A stretch of DNA of 64,000 nucleotides. Source: Cystobasidiopsis lactophilus (taxonomy: Eukaryota; Basidiomycota; Agaricostilbomycetes; Agaricostilbales; Chionosphaeraceae). Positions 24,696 through 36,075 of the stretch are shown here, one piece after another; position 1 is the first letter of the stretch; every line of letters begins with the position of its first letter. The position numbers and the translations under genes were made by a program. The DNA is taken from NCBI GenBank assembly GCA_001599975.1, contig BCIO01000001.1, positions 1,550,001 through 1,614,000 of the forward strand. Direction: 5' to 3'. The notes beneath the pieces were generated by a model, which ran no database searches, had not been told where the DNA came from, and saw only the letters and a list, made by a program, of their open reading frames with translations.

Positions 24696-27600
24696 TCAAG
24701 CCGGCACTGATGCTTCGCGCAAGCGGCTCTGCGTGTAGGAGAGGGAGACCGACCGCCCCTTGCGGGAGTCGCCTTCGAATCCGGCGGGCAGTTTCGAGTT
24801 GCGAAAGATGCGAATCTGGCCTTCCTGGTCAGCGACGACGATGATGGCGTCCTCAGCCGTGGCCTGCTTCAGCGCCTCTTCGTCTTCTTCCTCGTCCTCT
24901 TCGTAAGTTGTGCTGCTCAACGTGGTGGCCATAGTGACGGCCGAAGGGCGTCGGGCCATCTCCACCTCGCGTGACCGCGTGATGGACAGCGTCTTGCTGA
25001 GCCGGCTGGATGCTCGAACAAGCGCGGTATTGGTGGCCATGGCCGAGTCGTTGGCTTCTAGCCGGAGGGCTTTGGTGCCTTCGGGTGCGAATGCGCAGCA
25101 TGTCGTAATATTTGAGCAGACTGTGCGGTCTTGGCATTAGACTATTCTTTTGCTTGGAGCGAGATCAGAACGCACCCGAAAAGCTCTCGTGGCCAGCCTT
25201 GCCCTTCTTCTTGAGCATCCAGCCCATCTGCTCCTTGCCGACAGCGACGCCGGAATCCCAGATGTGGGCTTCGCCGTCTTCTGAGCCGCACACAATGAAC
25301 CTGCCATCTTGGCTGAAGCTAGCGCGAATCTGAGAGGATGTGTTTTCGTGTGCGCTGTCGAGGTGTAGATGCGTCAATCAAGAAACGGCTGGAAGAGGGA
25401 CCACCTTACCTAAATTTAGCCTCTAATGAATTGTCCCAAAGGTTGAAGAGGCGGATGCGCGAGTCGTTGGTAGAGATAAGCAGGCGGTCGTGCCCAGGTG
25501 TGGACGTAGCCAAGGAGCGCAGACCAGTGATCTTCCGCCCTTTGCTGTTCTTCCCGCGGCTTGACGCCGACAGCAAAGTGGTGATGTATTTGAGCCCCTC
25601 GACAGCGAAGAAAGCCTGTGCGATCTTATATGTCAGCATGAACAGCTGATGTTCGCGGGCAGAGGGTCACACACGCATTGTCCCATATACTGGGCGGTCG
25701 GGCAAGCTGTAAGCTGCTAGGCATAAAGCTAAAGAGTGATTTCGACTCACAGTCCCAGCCATTGCCTTCTGGCCGTCCGAAGAGAATGCCACAGCGGTGA
25801 TGAGCTGGTCGAGCTCGGTCCAGGCGTGCAGCTTCTTGTCCGAAACACACCACAGCCGGAGTCTGCAGTCCAAGGAGCCCGACAGAAAGTAGCGGTCGTC
25901 TTTGGGATGGAAGGCGATGGAGGTCACAAAGTCCGAATGCTGATAGATGGCCAGGCACTCTGTCCGGCTCGGGTGCCACAGCCGAACCGTCTTGTCCATC
26001 GACGAGCTCAGCAAAAAGGTGTTCTGTGGATCGTTCCAATCGAATTAGTCGTGAAAGGAGTCTCTGAAGTATACGAACGAGTGCCCACCTTTGACCAACT
26101 CAGATCCAAAACATCCGCTGTGTGCCCGACGTACTCCAGGATTGGCTTCTGAGCAAAGACTGGCGCCTGCGAAAACGCTGGAGCTTGGCTGTATGCTCTC
26201 GATCTCCTCTTGCTTGCGCCGTTCCCATTTCCATTTCCATTTGCATGCCCGTTCATCGAGTGGCCATTCGACCCGGGCGATAACGAATCGTGCAGCTCCT
26301 CCGAAGCTTCCGATTGCTCTCCTTCCTCTTTCGTCAGAGTCTTCCACACTCTCACTATGCCGTCGTGCCCCGCCGCCGCCAAATAAAGGCCACACCGGCT
26401 GAACTCCATGGTCCAGACGGCCGGCTTTTTGTGCGAGGTGGACCGAAGCGTGGTTTCTTCAGTCGAGGTGCTGGTGTTTGAGTCGTGGGTTAAGAAGGAA
26501 GGCGGAGGCGAGGAGGCTACGGAGGTGCCCGAGGAGATCGTGCTGGCGGTGGTGGCGGAAGGCGGCGGCACCGGCGGGGTGGAAGGCGAATCGGCCAAGG
26601 TCAGCGTCTGGGCCAAGAAGAGGTGCTTGAAGTCTCTCTCCACTTTGTTGGCGCACTTGGTCTTGATGGCCCTCGGCTTGCGAATGGCCGGCTGGCTGTC
26701 AAGAGTGCGAGTGGTGTTGGAGCTGGAAACGCTCGAGATGGAGAGCTGGCGGGTCATGGCGCCAGTAGAAGTGCGTCCATCAATGGAAAGTCGATCCGGT
26801 GTGCCGTTCTGGTCGGTAGCCGCGGTCGAAGTATCGGAGGCGTTGCCGTCTGAAGCTCTGGAGATAGACCGGGCTAGCTGAGACGCGGACGACGCTTTGC
26901 GGTTATGGCCGGACTTGAAGCCCAGCCGCTGAAGAAGCGGCGTCTTGATTTTGAACGGAGGCGTGCCGGGTGTTGAGCTGCCAGTGTTCGTCGCCGCTGG
27001 AGAAGGCTTGGTTGGCGTGACCTTGACTTCGGGCGTTGGCGTCTGTGGCCGAGACTGCTCACTTGGAGTAGTATGCGACGGCGGAGTGGGTGCAGGCGCC
27101 TCAGGGGCTGCTGACTCTTGGACAGGAGGAACAGAAGGTTGCGACGAAACCCGCGGCCTCTCCTCGGCGAGGGACTGGGATAGCGAGGACCGCATGCGCC
27201 GCCCATCAGGGGACATGGGAGATATTGGGCTGCCAATGCTGCCTTCGGACGAGCGGGCGTTGGTGTGTAGTGTGACTGGGTCATGCGAAGGACTCAAGGG
27301 CGCTTCCGAATTGCGCCTGGACAAGCGGGTTGTGAGTGATAGGCGCGGTCGCTCGTTGCTGGGGCTGGGCAACGGCGTGTAGGAGCCTACAACGGCAGCG
27401 CTGGCAGCCTCGTCCTCGCCTTGCTGGTGACCGGTCTCTTCGATTTGGAGATCGCCATCCTGCCACGTCTTCTTGGGGTCCGACGGCGCAAAGGGCTCGC
27501 CCAGCTGCATGTCGCCATCTGCACTGGTGTTGCCGCCAGAGAAGAAGGTGAATTTGGGCAGCGAGAAGGACGGCAGCGTCGGCAAGCTGAAGAGTCCTCC

Positions 27601-27705
27601 TCCTGTTGTTCCTCCTGCTGCGCCGCCTCCGCTACCGCTGTTCAGCCCGTTGCTCGTACTGCGTCGCTTCAAGAGCTCGGATTGCGTCCTGGGCGAATCG
27701 CTCAT
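24696..27705 (-). CDS. WDR44-like WD40 protein
   Basis: A long low-complexity N-terminal half (serine, proline, threonine; many SP sites), then a lysine-rich linker (KTKCANKVERDFKHLFLAQ), then WD40 blades: VWTMEFSRCGLYLAAAGHDG, YVGHTADVLDLSWSK, SSMDKTVRLWHPSRTECLA, SDFVTSIAFHPKDDRYFLSG, SLDCRLRLWCVSDKKLHAW, ITAVAFSSDGQKAMAGT, HDRLLISTNDSRIRLFNL, and QIRASFSQDGRFIVCGSEDG. A short C-terminal region (IIVVADQEGQIRIFRN) ends at 24696. The linker plus blade order is that of WDR44/rabphilin-11-type proteins, which bind Rab11 and act in recycling-vesicle traffic. Fungal members are often annotated only as WD40 proteins. The start at 27705 follows from the long open first exon. Introns lie in the propeller part. 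Confidence 0.75.
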
Positions 27706-28069
27706 TGTGCATTGCTCCTCTGAACTTTGATGGCCTTAATGCTGGTCGCGGAGAAAGCCCTGTTTGGGCTTCTCGAGGTCGGTGCTTTTGTCGGCAGACC
27801 CGCGCGTGTGGCTTCAATTCACACACTAGCGGTTTGTTCAAGAGCGTCTGCTAACAACAACACGTTGCAGGCTAGGCGACGTTCAGCTTGGCAAGTAAAC
27901 TTATGCGCTCGGCCGCATGAGCGGACTCCTTCGGTCGTGCGGAATTGGCAAGCGCACTTGATTTGCCGCTGCCGTCTATGTTACATGACACTCTCAGGGA
28001 CAGAAATAACGGCTTTGGTGCTTGCCAACCCCAACGCTGCTGAGCAGATGAGCGCCAAGCCTTTGCCAC
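27706..28069. other. Intergenic region upstream of WDR44-like gene
   Basis: About 360 bases between two minus-strand genes, holding the WDR44-like promoter and the 3' region of the DCAF5-like gene. No motif or repeat was seen. Confidence 0.35.
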
Positions 28070-29776
28070 TCAACTGTCCGCATCCTCCCCGTCGTCGCTG
28101 CTGGAATAGTCAGATGGATCGTAGGTATTCGCCCAAAGATCGGGTTCCTTCTCGTCCTGCAAAGGGATCAATGAGCCCAGGTATTGCCACTGCGCACAAG
28201 CAGACGAACTTGAGTTAACAAAAAGTCGAACGTCTTGAGCGTTTCTTCGTCTTCTTCCAGTTTCTCTTCTTCGGTTTGATCGACGGCATCGGGAGTGGTC
28301 TGAAACCAGCACGAAGGTGGGACTGGGTCGGGGGTCCTGAGCTTCGGAGGTGCAGCCGGCTCGCTCAGAGCTGCCGACCAACATTTGACTACCTTCTCGA
28401 TGCCGGCGGTGAACAGAAGTGGCAGAGTGGGGTGAAAGCAAGTCGAGTTCACTATGGACCGGTGATGCACTAGGCGGGAGGTTTCGCTGACTTGATGCGG
28501 AATGATCCGAGACGAGAACTGGGTTTTGGCGTAAGCTGAAGTCGCAAACAGATGAGACCTCCTCTTGCTAAGCAAAAGCTCAAAAAGACTTGCCAATCTG
28601 AGGGTCAGTCGCGGACCGGCCACACCAGGTAGTGGCATAGTCCTCCTCTTCTCGTTTGTCCTTGAGCGCTTCGGCGGACGACACACCCCAAATGTAGGTT
28701 GAAAAGTCGTCTGAGCCGGCGCTGTAGAATAGCCGTCGACCAGTTTGCGAGAATGAGCCGTGCTGTTGCCCAACAGTCTCCTCAGCGAATCTGCTCGGTC
28801 TCTTGGTTAAAGCAACGAACCTTGATGGTGGACTGATTACGATATCCTTCTGCGTAGAGTGTGCACAGCGGGTCATCGGCGTCGAAAGCGTAAATTGTGG
28901 GCAGGTGGCGAAGGTAGGTTAAGGCGAATAGGCTGCCCGAGCTGTCTATTGCGACAGAGGCGACTTCTGGGTGCGCGAGTGATTTGGAGCATCTCTTTGA
29001 CAGGGCCGTGGTAAACTATAGATTGAAATTGAGTGTGAGGCAAATGGCCAGGTTTAACTAGTGATTTGGAGACGAACGTTTCGAACACAATGCTTGCGCG
29101 CGTGTGCGTTACTCGGGATGGAGCGGATGTCTAAAAGGAGCACCTCTCCGGTGCCGTCCGCGCACAGTAGAAGATGTGGAAGAGTGGGATGATACTGAAC
29201 GTCTGTGAAGGCAATGCGACCTGCAAAGCGACTGGTTCGCTTTGGGGCGGCTCGGAGGTCGTACAGACAGACTTGAGCGCCAGTAGACGCTGCAGCAAGG
29301 AGAGCGGGGTTCTGATAGTGGCAAGAGACTTTGCGGATGCCGTTCGAAAAGGGATCAGCTTGTCCGTCATCCAACCGGTCCATTGGCTCTTGATTTCCAC
29401 CCGCCTCTAGATCATGGACGTAGATAGTGCTTTCGTTACCACAGGAGACGATTCGGGTGTTGTCGCAGGAGAAAGAGAGCGAGAAGAGGTTCTGCTTGGC
29501 CCCCGAATGGGTCGTTGCAGGCTTGATTCCATCGCGGAGCTCTTGAAATGTGTCCCATAAGTGAATTTTGAGATCATCTCCTGCAGTCGCCAGCCATCTT
29601 CCGTCGCCTTTGGACGACTCCAAGGCGTTCACGCATGAATGATGCGCCCGGAGGTCAGTGGCGAACGAGAAGCCATCTGCCTGTAAATTGTCCACCAGTT
29701 GGTCTCTGTCACTCCTTAGCACTGCACTCTTTTGAATATCGAGACGCCTTCGCTTTGGAGCTGGCTCTGTCGACAT
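28070..29776 (-). CDS. DCAF5-like WD40 protein
   Basis: A WD40 protein of the type that docks substrates to DDB1-CUL4 ligases. The N-terminus has a basic nuclear-localisation-like cluster (APKRRRLD), then blades LRAHHSCVNALESSKGDGRW, LATAGDDLKIHLWDTF, FSLSFSCDNTRIVSCGNE, STIYVHDLEAGG, ASTGAQVCLYDLRAAPK, FTDVQYHPTLPHLLLCADG and TGEVLLLDIRS. After introns come an RLFYSAGSDDFSTYIWGV block and the late blade HHRSIVNSTCFHPTLPLLFT plus AGIEKVVKCWS. The tail is acidic (EEEKLEEDEETL; DYSSSDDGEDADS) and ends at 28070. The HHRSIVN signature with an acidic tail is typical of DCAF5/DCAF6-like proteins. About 470 residues. Start at 29776 is the first methionine; the gene is divergent from the EthD gene over 265 bases. 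Confidence 0.7.
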
Positions 29777-30041
29777 TGAGCACCGTCGTCACGGAGCGAC
29801 CGCCAATTTGGCTTCATCTTTCTCGCCGCTCTCGCCTCAGCGTCCGTGCCTTATCATTACTTCTTGTTCGCGTACAGCATCGCGTCTGACGACGTCGGTG
29901 TTTTTCCGTCATGCTCTCTCAGACTGGCGGCGAATGGCTTCTGTTGCCCGCGCCACTTCCATCCTTCGGTGGGGGAGCCCGCTCATCTAGTCTCCGCGCG
30001 CTCTCTTTGTCTGCTACGACGTCCTTATACTCTAGCAAACA

Positions 30042-30773
30042 TGCCTGTCCAGAAACTGCTCGGATTTTACAGGAGGCGAGCCAACGCAAAAATGTGATGC
30101 GCAAGGTTGAGGGCTAATGGTCTGCTTGAGCTTCAGGAAACCAGGGACCACCCACGAAGAGTTCCTTGATCACTGGAAGGTTTGTTGTGGCTTGTGATGA
30201 TGTGTATGATCGGCCAATGCTCATTGCCACCGAAGAACATCCATGGTCCCATGATCCGCAATCTCGACGGCAGTAAGCTCTTTCATACGCTAGTAACCCA
30301 CGATTTCGCATCCTCAAAGCTGTGGTCTGTGTGGCCAGTCGAGAAGTACCTTATCCGATATGTCCAGCATCACGTCAAGTCTGTCAGGCTTCTTTCCTTT
30401 CTGCCAGGCTGCTGCTCACCATCAAATAACTTCACAACTGCTCAGCGAGGATCCTATCTTCAAGGATGGTCCTCCTTTTGACGGTTTCAGCGAGGCTTGG
30501 TTTGTCGATGAAACTGCAAGGGATCGGCTCTACGAGATGCCCTTCTACCAAGTCACGGTCGAGGACGAGAAGGTGCGGCTGTTTCAATGTTCATTCCAAG
30601 ACCTGCCGCTGATCATGCTTCTGCAGGAATTCCTCGACATGTCTGCAACCAGTAAGGATGCATTTAGAAGCTTTGCATTTGGGCTGAACGACCGCGCAGG
30701 ATGGATTTCCATCGACGACCCCGTCGAGATCATCAAGGGCCCAGTTGACGATCCCACCATCAAGAAGAATTGA
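30042..30773 (+). CDS. EthD-domain (dimeric alpha-beta barrel) protein
   Basis: A small ferredoxin-like-fold protein of the EthD group, found in many fungal gene sets; some members are decarboxylases or dehydratases, most are uncharacterised. Exons give MPVQKLLGFYRR, KPGTTHEEFLDHWK, NIHGPMIRNLD, EKYLIRYVQHHV, then FDGFSEAWFVDETARDR. The C-terminal half (FYQVTVEDEKVRLFQCSFQ, RAGWISIDDPVEIIKG) resembles a second barrel, ending PTIKKN at 30773. The first intron (30076-30136) appears to use a GC donor. Near 30370-30405 the frame must shift between the RYVQHHV block and AAAHHQITSQLL, which implies a very short intron (34 bases or less) or a non-standard splice. No enzymatic residues can be assigned. 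Confidence 0.68.
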
Positions 30774-31063
30774 TTGGAATGTAGCACTTGGAAGCTTGTC
30801 TTCACACGCGATAAAGCACTGTCCCTTGAAATGCCGCCGACTCTATTAAAGAAGCAGTGGCGTAGTGATCTACTCCCATAAGCATTGTTTCCAGCCAGAA
30901 ATTGGGACAACGAACCTTCAAGGCCACCAGATTGCGGTGTGCCTTCGTCCAAAGCGATTCGGCGCAAGAGTGTCAGCCTGCGAGTCGACTCTTGAGCCCG
31001 ATGCATCGCAACTCCTTTGCAAAAAGCTCACCGGCCGTCATATAGAGATCGCAATCGGACTTA

Positions 31064-31408
31064 TCAAAAGTCTGTGGCCCTCCCTCCGTAACTCCACTCG
31101 TTCCATTTGACCGGCTCCGTCTTGGGACCCCCAATCTCGCCCGTCACAGGATTTTTCTCCCCTTCAAACTCTGGAGGTGGGCCTTTGCGAGCATCCGGGT
31201 GCGTCTCTTCGTTGCCGTCGGCATCGAGCGAGGTCATCGGGTTGTTCACTTTGCGGAAAAGCTCTTCGAATTCGCGCTGCTCCGATGCTGGCAAAGGTGG
31301 CGGCCCCGGACGATCTATGAGTGGGTTATTTGGTTTGTTCAAGCGCGCGATGGAAGTGTGGTAAGAAGCGACGGATCGCTGGATAGATCTTAAAGCGAAG
31401 GGACGCAT
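31064..31408 (-). CDS. SDHAF4: Succinate dehydrogenase assembly factor 4 homologue
   Basis: A single-exon 114-residue mitochondrial protein. The first 25 residues are basic and hydroxylated (MRPFALRSIQRSVASYHTS), a good import presequence. The conserved C-terminus is clear: EFEGEKNPVTGEIGGPKTEP, then WSYGGRATDF at the very end, matching the KNPxTGExGGPxGPEPxRxGDWxxxGRxxDF signature of Sdh8/SDHAF4. The protein shields the flavinylated SDH1 subunit before it joins SDH2. Stop at 31064. It is tandem with the UNG gene on the same strand, about 120 bases apart. Confidence 0.9.
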   Translation of the reverse strand: MRPFALRSIQRSVASYHTSIARLNKPNNPLIDRPGPPPLPASEQREFEELFRKVNNPMTSLDADGNEETHPDARKGPPPEFEGEKNPVTGEIGGPKTEPVKWNEWSYGGRATDF

Positions 31409-31529
31409 TTTCAGGTTGGTGGCAAAAAGAGAGAGGTTCCGGCCGATTCTCGTTGTGAGCTCGGAAGGGCGCGATGGAGTGGTGGTCTACGAGAACGATG
31501 CTGTAAATGCATAAGAAAGGGTATGGAGT

Positions 31530-32716
31530 CTAAGCCGGCGTCTCTTCCAAAGCCAGGTTGGTCCAATCGACCTTCACACCGTCACCATGTTTTTGCTGGA
31601 GCCAAGCGTTCGCCTTTTTGAAGTGGTTGTTCCCAAAGAACCCCCTCGACGCACTCAAAGGCGAAGGGTGCTATGAGGCACGTCAGTCGAGGCTCGCCTG
31701 ATGCTAGAGGATAGAGCTCACGGCACTGGTGAGGATCAAGTGTTTCGTCTTGTCCAGCTTGGCCACGCGCTTCCCAGCAGGTAGGCCCCACGCCAAGAAC
31801 ACGACTCCTGGTCCCGCATTGCTGAGGCCACTTCCTCCCTGCTCGTCGATTGCCCTGATCACTGCATCGGTGAACTGCTCCCAGCCTTTCCCGGAGTGGC
31901 TATTGGCTGAGTGCGCGCGGACGGTTAAGCAGGTGTTGAGGCACAGGACACCCTGTTTTGCCCAAGACATCAAATAGCTGTCGCAAGTCATGAGCAACGT
32001 CCACGGAAGCGGACAGCCGACGACGAACCCATGCTTGGGAATCTCAAACTCCGGAAAGTCGTTCTTGACCTCTTTGTAAATGTTCTTCAAGCTAGGAGGA
32101 ATCGGTATGCCTGGTCGAACGCTGAAGGAGAGGCCGTGGGCTTGCTGTGGGCCGTGATACGGGTCTTGGCCAAGGATGACTACTTTGACCTGGTCCAGCG
32201 GCGTGTGACTCCACGAGTAGATATCGCGAGCTATGCTTGAATTGAGTAATCACGCCCTTTGAGGCACAAAGGGACACGAAACAACCTACGAGGCGGAAAC
32301 ACTTTGACTGAAGTGGGCGTTTCGATCCCTTTGACGCCCTCCGTCCAGAGCATCTTCTTCAGCGAAATGAAGTAGTCCTTCCGGATCTCTTGCTGCAACA
32401 GTTCGAGCCACGAAGCCCCCATCGTCTCGCACTCCAATGCCAGCAAGTCACGCTCCGAAGGCAGCGAGCCCGTCGACACCAGCCCATCGCGGAACTTGGC
32501 GACTGAGAACGGCTCCGACGGGCCAACGGCAGGCTTGGTGGAGATCGTGCGAGCCTTCTTGACGACCTTGGTCGTCGCCGTATCGACCGTCTCGAGCACT
32601 CGCTTCGCGATCTTGGTCTGCTTCATTTTGGCGCCGCTCTCGCTGGTGGCAGTGGCTTTCGTTGTTTCAGTGGTGACAGTCTCAGTCTCAACGACTTTGA
32701 TGGGCTGATCAGCCAT
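31530..32716 (-). CDS. UNG1: Uracil-DNA glycosylase
   Basis: Family 1 uracil-DNA glycosylase for base excision repair in nucleus and mitochondria. The N-terminus is a lysine/threonine-rich tail ([20 protein letters not shown]). The catalytic part shows [25 protein letters not shown] joined to the next exon, [20 protein letters not shown] with the catalytic aspartate in GQDPYHG, then IPKHG joined to [44 protein letters not shown], and the [17 protein letters not shown] loop with the catalytic histidine. It ends LALEETPA at 31530. Introns of about 50 bases lie after KVFPP, after PKHG and near the HPSPLS block. Start at 32716 is the first methionine; an internal start could give a nuclear form. 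Confidence 0.92.
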
Positions 32717-32829
32717 AGCCTGAACGCTAAAGTTGGTCGAACGATGAAGAAAGAGTTTTTGGCACGCGTCTCAAATTGAAAAAAGCAGGGTGGCGGCGCC
32801 GACGGTCTACAATGGCAAGATGACGTTGA

Positions 32830-35121
32830 CTACTGTAGGCTCCGTGCGTCCTCGACAGCATCCTTGTAGTTCCGGTAGATTTGCTTCAGGCGTTTGACCG
32901 AAGTCGCCTGCGCTGTTTCGATGAGGCGCTTCTGAAGGTGGCGAGTATTTTCCGGCGACAGCACCGGTGGTCTCCATCCACTGATCGTTTCGGGGTAGAT
33001 CCGGTCAGAAATCTTGATGGTGGGCTTGGGCGCCTGGCCGAGAAGTTGGAGCCGGTGCTGGGCATAATCGACGTGGTGGCTCGGCGGCAGGGTGTAGTAG
33101 AACGCGTTGGCTTCGCGCATGGCCTCGGTGAGCAAGTTTGACCGCGCAAGAATGTGGATAAAGCTGGTCCAGACGGCTTCCGCTTGCGTTTGGAACAGCG
33201 GCTGGCCTTCGGACCACGCCTTCCACTCTTGGAACAGCAGGCGCGCTTGCTCTAGTGCAACCTTGTGTCGCTCTGTGGACCCGGCCTTGGACGCATAGTG
33301 GGCCAAAGCTGAACTGTAGAACCGGCCAGTCTTGGGCACCTGGGCGGTTTCGAACAGATTGTGGATGAGGAGGTCGCCAGCGGCGACGGCGGCGCCGTGG
33401 GCGAAATGAGCCTGCATGAAGGCCTCCAAAACAGGTGCTGCGAGCTCGATCTGGTCGAAGACGGGGGAAGGGCCAGCTGCGAGCTGCTCCGCTTGCTCCG
33501 GGAAGAGCTGGCTGGCGTCAATGCCTTTGGCGGAGAACAAGCGCGCCATGAAGCCTCGGATCTGCGCCACGATCTGCGGTCGGGTCTGAGGCAGTGTATC
33601 TTCGCTTTCCAACTCGAGTTGATCCCCTTGGTTGAGCGACCCCAGGGGCGGTGGCGAGAACGATTGGCGGAAGCCGCCTCGGGGTTTGTAGCTGGCATAA
33701 GTGTCGAACAGCATGCTGACGGTTCGACTAGTGATGAACAAATCGTCCTCTGGTTTAGCTTGTAGCATCTTGAAGAAGATCCATCGCGCCCTGGCCAGGT
33801 CGCCCGTCCTTCGGCAGCCATCTAGCAAGCTATGCAAAGCGTCCGGCGTCGGCTTCAACCCTTTGACCAGCATCTGCCGGAAGTAGTCGATAGCTTGGAA
33901 GTAGAACGGGTATTCGCCGTTGCGCTTGGTTTTGACGCAGACGCGAATTAGAGAGGCGTAGGTGCCGGCGTCCGCCTCCAACTTGTTCTCTTGCATCTCT
34001 TCGAACAGGTCCACAGCCCGCTCGGGTGAAGGCAGTGCTCCGTGGGCGCAAGCACCAATCATGAGGTTGAACATGGCGACATCGGGGACAGGGTGGGAGA
34101 CGAGGCGCATGTGAGCGTAAAGGTCCCACGCCTGGGACCGGAACTTGTTGAGCAGCTTGGCCACAACATAAGTATAAGACGGGAGCGTCGGCGTCAAGGC
34201 GTTGGTTTCCATGGTGCGCATGTGCTTTTGCGCTGCAAAGACATCCTCGGTCCGGAGGTAGGCAGAGATGAGCCAGTGGTGCATGTCGGGCGAAGGGGCG
34301 TTGCCAGCTTGCTCGTACGCGATGACAACTTGCAAGGCCAGCTCCGGTTTGCGCTGGACAGAGCTGGCTTCTGCTGCCGCCAGCCACAGCTTGTCAAGGT
34401 CGGACATCTTAGAACGCCGGGCAAGGTCGATCGTTTTGAAAGCGGCATCGACGTCGCCCTTTGCAATCTGTTATTCTCAAGAAGACAACTAAGACAAATT
34501 GTCAAAGGAAGCGGGATGAAAACGCACAGCATCCACGACCAGCGCCTTCCACTCTGAAATGGTGGCAAGCCCCAAATTGAGTTGGATTTCGCCCTCGCCC
34601 TCTGCCCTGACTACGCTGTCTTCCAGAGTCTGCCGAAGCGCTTCGACGACCTCGCCACTCGGCGGAGCAGGCTCCGCTTCCACCTCCAGCTCCTGTTCTG
34701 ACCCTGCCTCCTCTTCCGCCGGCGCCAACCTGTTCCTCAATCGCTGAACAAACTCTTCCGTGGACGGCTGAGGCAGGCGGGAGGGCCCAGCAGAGGTCGG
34801 TTCGACGGTCATGACCAGCTCATAAAATTTCGCCAGCTCGGCTTCATCGAACTCTAGGTGCTGCGTGGCGTTCTGTTTCGTGCCAACCTTCGTGAGCACA
34901 GGTACGCTTAGTGAGCAGATAATGGGCGGACTGACCAAGCTGAGCTCCCTCTTGAGGCGGGCCTCTTCGCTGGCATTAGGCCCTGCACCAACGCGCAAAG
35001 GCTCGAAATGCCTGGGAGCGCTGCCAGAAGCGGCGGCGGTCTGATAGAGCCTTGGCAAGTGACCAGCTCTGTATTTGCCCTTGCTCAAAGCTCGCAATAA
35101 GCCTCCCGGAAGTGAAGCCAT
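32830..35121 (-). CDS. Mitochondrial pentatricopeptide-repeat (PPR) protein
   Basis: The N-terminus is basic with no acids (MASLPGGLLRALSKGKYRAG), fitting mitochondrial import. After a glutamate-rich spacer, tandem 35-residue helical pairs start near residue 260: PDMHHWLISAYLRTEDVF, LPSYTYVVAKLLNKFRSQAW, DVAMFNLMIGACAHGALPS, DAGTYASLIRVCVKTK, TPDALHSLLDGCRRTGDLAR. These are PPR motifs, which bind single-stranded RNA; the likely job is processing, stability or translation of a mitochondrial transcript. The final helices end near 32830. Two introns, near 34408-34520 and at 34888-34935 (48 bases, no in-frame stop, TCACTAAGC branch). A start at 35172 would add 17 residues; 35121 gives the better presequence. 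The particular orthologue cannot be named. Confidence 0.78.
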
Positions 35122-35241
35122 TGTCGACGTTCTTCTTGACAACAAATTTCTTTGGAAGTGGTCGGCCGACACTTGCTCACGCTGTCGACTTGAGGGTTCA
35201 GTTATACGTTCAGACTACTCGTCTTGTCGCTGCTCCGAACC

Positions 35242-35599
35242 ATGGCTATGGCTCCAATGAACCTGGACTACAATGCCAATACCTACTTCACCATCTCCGC
35301 TCAGCCTGGCTTGTCTTTGCTCGCGTCCCTTCGGAATGATCCATTGGCGGCCAAGCTAGAGCCAATAGGAGCGATTGGTCCAGACAGCATGTCGTCCGAG
35401 CAAGTCCTGTGCTTGAATGGCATCCCGTCGTCCGAGCAGCCGGCCAGAGAAGCGTTGGAGGTGATTGCTGCGCGTTCTTTCCTCCCCGCATGCTCAACCC
35501 TGCCTTCAGATTCAACAGTGGTTGCTGTCCAAAGGGTTTCAAAACGTGGAAATGCTCAAGGTCCGCAAGCTGTTCAAGCGAGGCGGCGACGAGTTCTGA
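35242..35599 (+). CDS. Small two-exon protein of unknown function
   Basis: Not recognised. Exon 1 codes MAMAPMNLDYNANTYFTISA through PSSEQPAREALE. A 49-base intron (GTGATT to TTCAG) joins it to IQQWLLSKGFQNVEMLKVRK, and the protein ends LFKRGGDEF at a TGA (35597-35599). Total 102 residues. The first half is acidic to neutral with repeated leucines (LSLLASLRNDPL); the end is basic. The clean splice, the sensible C-terminus and a start only about 120 bases from the divergent PPR gene argue that it is real. The form (short helical body plus KxxKLFKRGGDEF end) looks like a conserved small fungal protein, but I cannot attach a family. Confidence 0.6.
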
Positions 35600-36075
35600 A
35601 CGCTGTTCCCGGCCCTCACTTTTGGACAACCTGTCGTCACTGCTGTATCGAAAGACACTCTGTTTTCTTAACCTTGGTCTCGTTTTCGGCTCTCCGCCAG
35701 GCTCAAGCTTGGTGCGACGGCATGAGCTGTGAGTTTGCGTCAGGCCATGACTTGCCTGTGTGCTGGGCTGACCTGAAGGTGCTATTACAGCGCTACATAG
35801 ACGTAGTGCCCCTTGAAACTAGCACGTTGTGAAATGAGCTAACATCTAGAGGAGGGGTGCCGAGTTGATGCCCTCCCCGTTGCTGGCTTCGACTGAAACG
35901 CTAACAGCTCGAAAGATCGTGTGCCCTTGTAGACTAGCCCTCGAGACGAGAGCATGCGAATTCAATGTATTGTACAATGCTTGGCGACAAGCTAAAGGAA
36001 GCAGGGTGGGATACAAATTTGCCACTGCCGAAGAGGCTCATGATCTCGAGGCATCCTCGAAACGCCATCCTCTCT
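35600..36075. other. Convergent intergenic region
   Basis: About 475 bases between the stop codons of the small unknown gene and the DUF7918 gene. Plus-strand frames run through part of it as read-through of the unspliced upstream gene. Nothing else was seen. Confidence 0.4.
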
